64,000 nucleotides of DNA from Verrucomicrobiaceae bacterium E54 (GTDB lineage: Bacteria; Verrucomicrobiota; Verrucomicrobiia; Verrucomicrobiales; Akkermansiaceae). Below, piece by piece: positions 45,371-53,238 of the stretch. Position 1 is the first letter of the stretch; each line of letters starts with the position of its first letter. The stretch is taken from assembly GCA_022548915.1 (NCBI GenBank), contig JAKZES010000003.1:1-64000 (forward strand), in the 5' to 3' direction. The position numbers and the translations under genes were made by a program. Below the pieces are notes generated by a model. That model was not told the origin of the DNA, made no database searches, and saw only the letters and a program-made list of their open reading frames with translations.

Positions 45371-46563
45371 CCGGTGAGAATGCGTTCGAAGGTGTCGGCC
45401 TTGGCCTCGATGGGAAAGGTCTGCTCGGCGTAGCTGCGGGCGTTGGCAGCGAGGCTCGCCCGCAGCGCCTGGGACTCGCGGAGGTTGCGCCCGGCGGCGA
45501 GAAAGCCGTCGAGATCGCCCGGGGTGACGGTGAGGCCGGCCCCGTGGTCGAGGGTGATCCGGGCCGCGAGATTGGCTGGAGGCACGGCGAGCAGCAGCGG
45601 CCGGGCGGCGCACAGGTAGCTGAGCGTCTTCGACGGCACCGAAAAAGTGCCGGCCTCCTCCTCGAGCAGCCCGACCAGCACGTCGCCGGTGGCGAGCACC
45701 GACGGCAGATCGGCGAAGGGTTGGTAGGGAAGGACGAGAAGATTCTTGAGCCCGGCCTTCGCCGACTCGGTCTTGAGCCATTCGGCCCCGATGCCTTCCG
45801 AGATCACGACCACGCGCACCTCGGAGTCGTCGCGGTGGCGACGGGCGAGCTCGAGCAGCATCGAGGGATCGTGCTTCATCCCGAGCGTGCCGGAGTAGAG
45901 GAAGACGAAGCGGTTGTGGAGTCCGTGACGCACCGCCCACTCGTTGGACTTGTCCTGCTCGGGAAGTTCCTCGATCACCGCCCAGTTTGGCACGACTTCG
46001 ACGCGATCCGGATCGATGCCGAACTCCTTCTCGAGAATGGGCGTGAAGTCCTCGGTGATGGTGACGATGCGCTCGCTCTGGGCGAACTGCCGCGAGTCGA
46101 GATGGCGGTACCACTTGCCGACCAGCGATCCGGCGACCGGGATCTTCTTCCGCAGCAGGCGATCAACCGCGAGGCTGTAGAAGTCCTGAACCCAGTAGAA
46201 GAAGCGTCCGCCGACGCCGGTGGTGGCGAAGGCGATCGGGTCCTGGGTCTCGGTGGGCGTGTTGCCGGAGAGCACGGCATCCGGCTTCCACTCGCGGATG
46301 AAGCCGGCGGCGGCCCGACCACAGCGGACCTCCATGTTGCGTCGGCGCAGGAAGGAATACTTGTAGCGCGGGTAGTCCGGATCCATCGGGATCTCCTGGA
46401 AACGGAGCGTCGGGGAATCCCCTTCGCGGTGCCGGAGGTCGCCGCGGGGCGTCTGCAGGGTCGAGGCAAAGGCATGCACGACCTCGTGACCGCGCTTGGC
46501 CAGAGCGCGGCTCAGGGATGTCGGGAACGCATGTCCCGCATAATCGTGGACGACAATTTTCAT
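45367..46563 (-). CDS. Glycosyltransferase family 4-like
   Basis: MKIVVHDYAGHAFPTSLSRALAKRGHEVVH ... FVFLYSGTLGMKHDPSMLLELARRH; start trimmed to 46563. Confidence 0.88.
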   Translation of the reverse strand: MKIVVHDYAGHAFPTSLSRALAKRGHEVVHAFASTLQTPRGDLRHREGDSPTLRFQEIPMDPDYPRYKYSFLRRRNMEVRCGRAAAGFIREWKPDAVLSGNTPTETQDPIAFATTGVGGRFFYWVQDFYSLAVDRLLRKKIPVAGSLVGKWYRHLDSRQFAQSERIVTITEDFTPILEKEFGIDPDRVEVVPNWAVIEELPEQDKSNEWAVRHGLHNRFVFLYSGTLGMKHDPSMLLELARRHRDDSEVRVVVISEGIGAEWLKTESAKAGLKNLLVLPYQPFADLPSVLATGDVLVGLLEEEAGTFSVPSKTLSYLCAARPLLLAVPPANLAARITLDHGAGLTVTPGDLDGFLAAGRNLRESQALRASLAANARSYAEQTFPIEAKADTFERILTG

Positions 46564-46848
46564 GAAGGGGGAACAGGCCGAAGCCGGTTGAATCCTAAGG
46601 GTTTCGGAAGCTTCCGGCAATCCCGCCCCGGCACGCGATCGCGTAGGAAAACGGGGAATTCTGCATTTTATTTCGATTGCGAGCGGCTTGGCCCGACCAC
46701 TGCTGCATGGAATCCGTCGCGACACAGGCGGTCCGGCCGGCACCAGCGGGGTTTCATGGGTTTTTCTCCGCGTGTGCCTGGTCGGACCGCCGCCTTTTTT
46801 ACCGGAAGCTTCTGGCCATCGTGCGGTCCCGTGCTGAGCGTGGCCCCC

Positions 46849-48195
46849 ATGAGCGAGCAGAAGCACGATGCGATGGTGGTGGGATCCGGAACCTCGGCCT
46901 ATTTTGCGGCAAGTGGATTGAAGGAAGGCGGACTCGACGTTGCGATCATCGATGAGCGCCCCTACGGCGGGACCTGTGCCCTGCGGGGCTGCCAGCCGAA
47001 GAAGTATCTGGTGTGCAATGCCGAGGCGGTGGCGATGGCGCAGCATCTGGTCGGGCGCGGCATCGTCGAAGCCCCGCGCACCGACTGGAAGGCGCTGCAG
47101 GCCCTGAAGAACGAGTTTCTGGAAGGGCGGCCGGAGGGTGAGGTCGAGGACTGGCGGAAGGAGGGGGTCGCCACCTACCACGACCGGGCCCGCTTTTGCG
47201 GCGAGCGGTCGCTGCAGGTTGGTGACCGGGTGCTGACTGCCGACCACATCATCCTGGCGACCGGGGCCACGCCCCGCTGTGCGGGTTATCCCGGGGCGGA
47301 ACTTTCGGGGATCAGCGACGACTTCCTGGAACTGCCGGAACTGCCCGAGCGCCTGGTCTTCGTCGGCGGCGGCTACATTTCCTTCGAGTTCGCGCACGTC
47401 GCCGCCCGGGCCGGGGCGAAGGAGGTGACCATCCTCCAGCGCTCGGACCGGGTGCTGAAGGGCTTCGATGCCGATATGGTCGAGGTGGTGGTGAAAGCCA
47501 GCGAGGATGCGGGAATCCGGGTGATCCTCAACGAGTCGCCGGAGCAGCTCGAGAAGTCGGGCGATGTCTTTCTTTTGACCGGAAAATCGGGGACCCGCTA
47601 CGAAGCGGACCTCGTGATCGAGGCGACCGGCCGGGTGCCGAACCTCAGCGTGGTGGAAGGGGGTGAGGGAGACGTCGAACACCACGAGGGCGGAATCGTG
47701 GTCGATGGATCGTTGCGAAGCGTCTCAAATCCGGCGGTGCATGCGATCGGGGATTGCGTGGCCGGTTCGCCCATGCTGGCACCGGTGGCCGATGCCCAGG
47801 GCAAGCTGGTTGCGCGGAATATCCTCAGCGGCAGCGACGAGGAGTTCGACGCCTCGGTGATCCCGAGCGCCGCCTTCACCACTCCCAGCATCGGGTCGGT
47901 CGGTCTGACCGAAGAGCAGGCGAAGGAGCAGGGGCTGGACGTTCGGGTCAATCGGGGCAGCACCACCGGCTGGCCCTCGGCGAAGCGCATCGGCGAGAAG
48001 CACGGCGGCTACAAGGTGATCATCGAGAACGGCAGTGAGCGCATCGTCGGCGCCCACCTCGCCCGCCACAACGCTGCCGAAGCGATCAACGTGCTGGCGC
48101 TGGCCATGAAGCACGGCATCACCGCGCCGCAGCTCAAGGACTTCATGTGGGCCTACCCGACCATCGTCTCGGACCTGAAATACATGGTGGGGTAG
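46849..48195 (+). CDS. Pyridine nucleotide-disulfide oxidoreductase (mercuric/glutathione reductase-like)
   Basis: GGTCALRGCQPKKYLV redox motif, ILATGATPR, LVFVGGGYISFEFAHVAARAG; start trimmed to ATG 46849. Confidence 0.92.
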   Translation: MSEQKHDAMVVGSGTSAYFAASGLKEGGLDVAIIDERPYGGTCALRGCQPKKYLVCNAEAVAMAQHLVGRGIVEAPRTDWKALQALKNEFLEGRPEGEVEDWRKEGVATYHDRARFCGERSLQVGDRVLTADHIILATGATPRCAGYPGAELSGISDDFLELPELPERLVFVGGGYISFEFAHVAARAGAKEVTILQRSDRVLKGFDADMVEVVVKASEDAGIRVILNESPEQLEKSGDVFLLTGKSGTRYEADLVIEATGRVPNLSVVEGGEGDVEHHEGGIVVDGSLRSVSNPAVHAIGDCVAGSPMLAPVADAQGKLVARNILSGSDEEFDASVIPSAAFTTPSIGSVGLTEEQAKEQGLDVRVNRGSTTGWPSAKRIGEKHGGYKVIIENGSERIVGAHLARHNAAEAINVLALAMKHGITAPQLKDFMWAYPTIVSDLKYMVG

Positions 48196-48201
48196 GCGCG
48201 G

Positions 48202-48222
48202 GGGGACAGGAGACAGGAGACG
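48202..48222. repeat. Heptamer iteration GGGGACA/GGAGACA/GGAGACG
   Basis: Three 7-bp units just after the oxidoreductase stop codon. Confidence 0.75.
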
Positions 48223-48244
48223 GGTTTCCCACCGATCATGGCTG

Positions 48245-48646
48245 TCACGAATCTGCGTTTTCCAGCATCCTCAGAAAATCCGCCGGCGAGATGGCCGGCA
48301 CGGGAGAATTGCGGTAGTCGGGCAGGTTGCGGGTGACGATCCAATCGGCTTTCCATGCCACGGCGGCGGCGGCTTGGAAGGCATCTTCCACGTCGGACAT
48401 CGGCAGGCCAAGAGCGAGACGGGCGTGGTCAGATCCGACGCTGGCGACGTCCACCAGCTTCAGCAGATTGTTGAGGAAAGCTCTGCCACCTTTGAGCAAG
48501 TAGGAGCAATTCGTCAGCGAGTGCCAGGCGACGGCGGCCTCGCCACTCGCCTGCGCCCATTCGAGGACGGCAGTGCTGTGATCGACATGCGGTTCGCGGG
48601 CGAGGGCGACATCCAACAAGACATCCGTATCGAGAAGCACCTTCAT
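48245..48646 (-). CDS. PIN-domain toxin (VapC-like)
   Basis: MKVLLDTDVLLDVALAREP ... GLPMSDVEDAFQAAAAVAWKADWIVTRNLPDYRNSPVPAISPADFL. Confidence 0.9.
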   Translation of the reverse strand: MKVLLDTDVLLDVALAREPHVDHSTAVLEWAQASGEAAVAWHSLTNCSYLLKGGRAFLNNLLKLVDVASVGSDHARLALGLPMSDVEDAFQAAAAVAWKADWIVTRNLPDYRNSPVPAISPADFLRMLENADS

Positions 48647-48879
48647 CAGCGAAGGTGTTTTGCCTTCAGCGCATCATAAAGTGGATCGGAGCCCGGTTCA
48701 GCATCCCTGAGACTCGCACTTCCTCTCATGCTGGCGACGAGATCCTTCCCGATGGGCGCGGTTTCCGCTTCGAGCAAGGACTCGATCAATCCGGAAACGG
48801 TGGTGTGCCTCTTATTGGCCGTCCGCTTGGCAAGGCGGTGGACCTCCGGGTCGAGCGTGATGGTCACCCGTGTCTTCAT
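48646..48879 (-). CDS. Antitoxin (ribbon-helix-helix type) paired with the PIN toxin
   Basis: MKTRVTITLDPEVHRLAKRTANKRHTTVSGLIESLLEAE; 1-nt overlap with the toxin gene. Confidence 0.85.
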   Translation of the reverse strand: MKTRVTITLDPEVHRLAKRTANKRHTTVSGLIESLLEAETAPIGKDLVASMRGSASLRDAEPGSDPLYDALKAKHLR

Positions 48880-48880
48880 G

Positions 48881-48910
48881 AGTATGCACTTAATTCAGAT
48901 GATGCATACT
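48881..48910 (-). promoter_or_regulatory. Predicted operator/promoter of the vapBC-like operon
   Basis: AGTATGCA (48881-48888)...TGCATACT (48903-48910) perfect 8-bp inverted repeat beginning 2 nt upstream of the antitoxin ATG; minus-strand TTGACA overlaps its distal edge. Confidence 0.6.
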
Positions 48911-49157
48911 GTCAAGTGAGGGCGACCGATAGTGTCCCGCGCGGAGTCGGACATCCAAACCTTCGACACGGCGGAAGTGGCCTCCCATCGCAGGGGTGAA
49001 ATTCAGTGCCTCACCCGGTGAGGTCATCCCCATCGTGCGGCGCTTGCCGAGCTTTTGTGAGGGGATCTTTTCCGCGCGCCCGCGGAAGGACGGTTGAGGG
49101 TGTTTCGTAGTTGTCCGAGCGGAGATCATTCACGCCCATCCCGCCTCCAAATGACCC

Positions 49158-52043
49158 ATGAAGGTCCCGAACTTCCTGAAATCCACCTTGATGGCGGTGG
49201 GGGTCTGTCCGGTCGTCGCCACCGCGGCCGGACCGGAGACCCTGCCGCTTGCCGGTGAGTGGCGCTTCCAACTCGACCCCGATCAGGCGGGCGTGGCCGG
49301 GAAATGGCATGCCAGGCCGCTCACCGACACGATCCGCCTGCCCGGCACCACCGACGAGAACGAGAAGGGAATCCTCACCAACGAGCGTCCGGTGGACCGC
49401 CTCGCCCGCGTCTGGCGCTGGAAGGGGGCGGCCTGGTATCAGCGCGACATCGTCATCCCCGAATCGTGGGCGGGAAAGCGGATCACCCTTTTCCTCGAGC
49501 GCACCAAGCACAGCCGGCTGTGGGTGAACGACCGCTTCATTTCATGGCGCGACTCACTCAGTGCGCCGCACACCTTCGACATCACGACGGCGGCCCCGCC
49601 GGGACGGCACACGCTGACCCTGCTCATCGACAACTCCAAGCTCCCGCCGGTGGGTCCGTCCCACGCGGTCGACGAGCGAACGCAGACCAACTGGAACGGG
49701 ATCGTCGGCCGCATCGAGCTGCGTGCCACCGATCCGGTGTGGATCGAGGACGTGCAGGTTTTTCCCGACGCCGCTAGCCGCGAGGCTCGCGTGGTGACCG
49801 CCTTCGGCAACATCACCGGGAAAACCGCCGCCGGATCTCTGAAACTCCGCTGCCGAAGCCGCAACGTGAAGGAGCCGGACGATTTCGCTCCGCAGTCGAT
49901 CGAGGTGGAGATCCCCCCCGAGGGATCCACGCTTGAGTGGACCTATCGACCCGGCGGTGGCGTGCCGCTGTGGGACGAGTTCCATCCCGCCCTGCTCGAA
50001 CTCGACCTGCATCTCACGACCCGCGCCGGGGAAGCGCGGTGCTCCGACCGGCGGTCCGTGACTCTCGGGATGCGCGATTTCACCCGCGAGGGCAACCGGC
50101 TGGTGATCAATGGTCGTCCGGTGTTCCTGCGCGGGCGGGTCGATTGCGCCAACTACCCGCTCACCGGCTACGCCCCGATGGACCGCGAGTCGTGGCGGCG
50201 CATCCTGCGTATCCAGAAGGACTGGGGTCTCAACCACGTCCGGTTTCATTCGTGGTGTCCACCCGCGGCCGCCTTCGAGGTGGCCGATGAGCTGGGCCTC
50301 TATCTGCAGGTCGAGCTGCCGAACAAGCGCAGTGCCTTCAAGGCGCCGGACGACGAAAACGCGGCGGTCCACAACTACGACTTCCTCGACGTCAATTCGA
50401 GCGAGGATGAGGTTGGCCTCTTCGACTACGGCAAGCGCGAGGGGGAGGCGATCTTCCGCCACTTCGGCAACAGCCCGTCATTCACGATGTTCACGCTCGG
50501 CAACGAGCTGGGCATGAATGACGGCATGGCCGAATTGGTTGCACATTTCCAACAGGTCAACCCGCGGGCGCTGCATGCGCAGGGGTCGAACAACAGGCAC
50601 TGGGATCCGGCCCTGCCGGAAGGCGACGACTTCTGGGTCATGGCCAAGCTCGGGAAGATGGACCGGCCCGTGCGCGGCGCCTTTCACATCCACCGCAACC
50701 CGCCCGGTCACGTCGAGAACGCATCGCCCTCGACGCTCGTCGACTACCGCGACTCGATCGCCGGGGTGCCGGTGCCGGTGATCGCCCACGAAACCGGGGC
50801 CTACCAGGTGTCCCCGGATTTCCGCGAGATCGACAAGTTCACCGGAGTGCTCCGGGCGCGGAATTATGAGGTCTTTCGCGACCGGCTCAAGGCCGCCGGG
50901 ATGCTCGACCAGGCGGAGGATTTCGTGAAGGCCTCGGGCGCGCTGGCCGCGATCTGTTATCGCGAGGAGATCGAGGCGGCCCTGCGCACTCCGGAGTTCG
51001 GGGGGTTCCAGCTTCTGGACATCATGGATTTCCCCGGCCAGGGCACCGCGCCGGTCGGCATGCTCGATGTCTTCATGGACAGCAAGGGCATCATCGGACC
51101 GGAGAAGTGGCGCGAGTTCTGCAGCGAGACCGTGCCGCTGCTGCGGATGGAGAAATACACCTGGACGGAGGACGAGACTTTCACCGCGAAGGTTCAGGTG
51201 GCGCACTACGGCCCGGCGGATCTCGTGGACGCGACGGTGTCCGCGACGCTGCTCGGGATTCCCGGCGGCCCGGTCGAGTTCGACCTTCCCAAGACCACCC
51301 TCCGCACCGGAAAGGTCAACGAGATCGGTCCGATCTCGCTGCCCCTGGACGCCGTCGATCTGGAGGCACCGAAGGATGTGCTCCTCATTCTGAAGGTCGA
51401 GGGAACTCCGTATCGCAACCGCTACCGACTTTGGATCTATCCGGCCGAGATCGAAACCACGGTGCCGGACGGTGTGAGGGGCTTCCGCCGTTTCAGCGAC
51501 GATGCGACCCGGGTCCATCTGGAAGGCGGCGGACGCGTGCTGCTTTTCCCCGAACTGACCAAGCTTCCGCACAGCGTTCCGGGCGCGTTCATGACCGACT
51601 ACTGGTCACCGATGTTTGCGCAGGGCGACCGCAAGCGCGGTGAAGCCACGCCTCCCGGCACGCTGGGCCTGCTTTTCCATCCCTCCTCGCCACCCGGCGG
51701 AGCGGCCCTGGGACATTTTCCCACCGAGGCGCACAGCAACTGGCAATGGTGGCACCTGGTGAAAAACGCGCGCCCCATCATCCTCGACGACACTCCCGAT
51801 GACTTCCGCCCGAGCGTGCAGGCGATCGACAATTTTGCCCGTAATCACAAGCTCGGGGTGATTTTTGAAACCCGCGTCGGCCGGGGCTCGATGCTGGTCT
51901 GTGCCATCGACCTGCCCGCCCTTCAGGACAAGCCGGAGGCCCGCCAGCTTCTCCACAGCCTGCTGCGCTATGTCGGCTCGGAGCAGTTTGCTCCCTCGAA
52001 TGAGATCGACCGCGCGATTCTCGAGAAGCTTTTCCCGGAGTGA
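49158..52043 (+). CDS. Glycoside hydrolase family 2-like protein
   Basis: 961 aa; GH2 sandwich (SRLWVNDRFISWRDSLSAPHTFDIT), HVRFHSWCPPAAAFEVADELGLYLQVELP, TLGNELGMN acid/base motif. Confidence 0.9.
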   Translation: MKVPNFLKSTLMAVGVCPVVATAAGPETLPLAGEWRFQLDPDQAGVAGKWHARPLTDTIRLPGTTDENEKGILTNERPVDRLARVWRWKGAAWYQRDIVIPESWAGKRITLFLERTKHSRLWVNDRFISWRDSLSAPHTFDITTAAPPGRHTLTLLIDNSKLPPVGPSHAVDERTQTNWNGIVGRIELRATDPVWIEDVQVFPDAASREARVVTAFGNITGKTAAGSLKLRCRSRNVKEPDDFAPQSIEVEIPPEGSTLEWTYRPGGGVPLWDEFHPALLELDLHLTTRAGEARCSDRRSVTLGMRDFTREGNRLVINGRPVFLRGRVDCANYPLTGYAPMDRESWRRILRIQKDWGLNHVRFHSWCPPAAAFEVADELGLYLQVELPNKRSAFKAPDDENAAVHNYDFLDVNSSEDEVGLFDYGKREGEAIFRHFGNSPSFTMFTLGNELGMNDGMAELVAHFQQVNPRALHAQGSNNRHWDPALPEGDDFWVMAKLGKMDRPVRGAFHIHRNPPGHVENASPSTLVDYRDSIAGVPVPVIAHETGAYQVSPDFREIDKFTGVLRARNYEVFRDRLKAAGMLDQAEDFVKASGALAAICYREEIEAALRTPEFGGFQLLDIMDFPGQGTAPVGMLDVFMDSKGIIGPEKWREFCSETVPLLRMEKYTWTEDETFTAKVQVAHYGPADLVDATVSATLLGIPGGPVEFDLPKTTLRTGKVNEIGPISLPLDAVDLEAPKDVLLILKVEGTPYRNRYRLWIYPAEIETTVPDGVRGFRRFSDDATRVHLEGGGRVLLFPELTKLPHSVPGAFMTDYWSPMFAQGDRKRGEATPPGTLGLLFHPSSPPGGAALGHFPTEAHSNWQWWHLVKNARPIILDDTPDDFRPSVQAIDNFARNHKLGVIFETRVGRGSMLVCAIDLPALQDKPEARQLLHSLLRYVGSEQFAPSNEIDRAILEKLFPE

Positions 52044-52146
52044 TCCGAGCTGAAATCGACGATCGGCTGAATCGAGACGCACGGGCATTTGGTGGACCTC
52101 CACGCATGGGTTTTCGTCTCAGGACGTAAAGTGAGTCTCATATTGA

Positions 52147-52212
52147 AACTTTTAAAGTTGACAAATACGGAAACACTTACTCATTTTCATGGATAAATCA
52201 TTGATATGAAAA
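52147..52212 (+). promoter_or_regulatory. AT-rich promoter/operator region of the Phd/PIN module
   Basis: AACTTT-T-AAAGTT palindrome (52147-52159) overlapping a TTGACA; TTTTCAT (52184-52190)/ATGAAAA (52206-52212) inverted repeat spanning the start codon. Confidence 0.45.
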
Positions 52213-52436
52213 CGATTACGGTCCGGGAGATGAAGGCGCGATGGGCTGAGGTGGAGGCCCAGGTGCGCGAAGGGGAGACTTTTGAGGTTCTCAATCGGGG
52301 CCGGCCTGCGGCACGCATTGTGCCGGCGATTCCACGCAAGGTGCTGCGCTGGGAAGATCATCTGGCCACCGCGATTCCGGCCTCGGGCCGATCCGCGGAA
52401 GAAACGGTGCGGGCTGACCGCGACCATCGCTGGTAG
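52206..52436 (+). CDS. Phd/YefM-type antitoxin
   Basis: MKTITVREMKARWAEVEAQVREGETFEVLNRGRPAARIVP. Confidence 0.85.
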   Translation: MKTITVREMKARWAEVEAQVREGETFEVLNRGRPAARIVPAIPRKVLRWEDHLATAIPASGRSAEETVRADRDHRW

Positions 52437-52444
52437 GCACGGGT

Positions 52445-52885
52445 ATGATCTATTTGGACACCAGTGCTTTTCTGAAACTCTACCTCCGAGAGTCGGGATC
52501 TCAGGAAGTTCAGGATTTTGTCGCTGCCCAGGACGATCCCTTGCCGGTCTGGGACATTTTGGAGGGAGAGCTTACCAATGCGCTCCGTCTCAAGGCCTTC
52601 TGGAAGGAGATCACCGAGGAGCAGGCGGAGGACCAGATCGTGCGTTATCGCCAGCGGAAACAGCAGGGTTTCTACCATGTTCCGGAGATCGACCGGAGGG
52701 CGCTGATGGACGCTTTCCAGATTCTGAGCCGGGAGACGCCGCGTCTGGGTTGCCGGACCCTCGACATCCTTCATGTGGCGTGTGCCAATCTGCTCAAGCC
52801 GGAGGCCTTCATCACCTTTAATGACCGTCAGCGCTCCCTGGCCGACCATGTCGGTCTCCAGGTGCCCGCCATTCTCAAGCCCTGA
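52445..52885 (+). CDS. PIN-domain toxin (VapC-like)
   Basis: MIYLDTSAFLKLYLRESGSQEV ... LGCRTLDILHVACANLLKPEAFITFNDRQRSLADHVGLQV. Confidence 0.92.
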   Translation: MIYLDTSAFLKLYLRESGSQEVQDFVAAQDDPLPVWDILEGELTNALRLKAFWKEITEEQAEDQIVRYRQRKQQGFYHVPEIDRRALMDAFQILSRETPRLGCRTLDILHVACANLLKPEAFITFNDRQRSLADHVGLQVPAILKP

Positions 52886-52933
52886 CCCCGGCGTCAGATT
52901 GACCAAACCTCGAATGCGCATCGTGCTGCGGTA

Positions 52934-53176
52934 ATGAGAATCACGATTGAGATAGATGATGCGCTTCTTCGTGCTTTGCGGGAGGAGGCAGGCCGAAAGG
53001 GCAAGTTGATCAAGCGTTTGGTGGAAGAGACCTTGCAGAAGGGATTGAGCGTTTCGATGTGGGGTGAGCGGGAGCTGATCGATATTGAGCCTTCACCGGT
53101 CGGGGTGCGTGTTCCCTATCGGGCGATGAGCATGAATAGGCTCCATGACGATCTTGAGGCGAGGGATCCGACATGA
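52934..53176 (+). CDS. Orphan VapB-like antitoxin
   Basis: MRITIEIDDALLRALREEAGRKGKLIKRLVEETLQKGL; only a 16-codon ORF (MSRPALSWTNPLAATG*) follows. Confidence 0.65.
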   Translation: MRITIEIDDALLRALREEAGRKGKLIKRLVEETLQKGLSVSMWGERELIDIEPSPVGVRVPYRAMSMNRLHDDLEARDPT

Positions 53177-53238
53177 GCAGGCCCGCGCTCAGCTGGACGA
53201 ATCCGCTGGCTGCCACGGGGTAATCGCCGATCCATCCA

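Noticed and set aside
45544-46848. N-terminal extension of ORF 45544..48195
   Set aside because: Antisense to the glycosyltransferase; the oxidoreductase clearly begins at MSEQKHDAMVVGSGTS (46849).
46564-47685. N-terminal extension of minus-strand ORF 45367..47685
   Set aside because: Antisense to the oxidoreductase; glycosyltransferase starts at MKIVVHDYAGHAF (46563).
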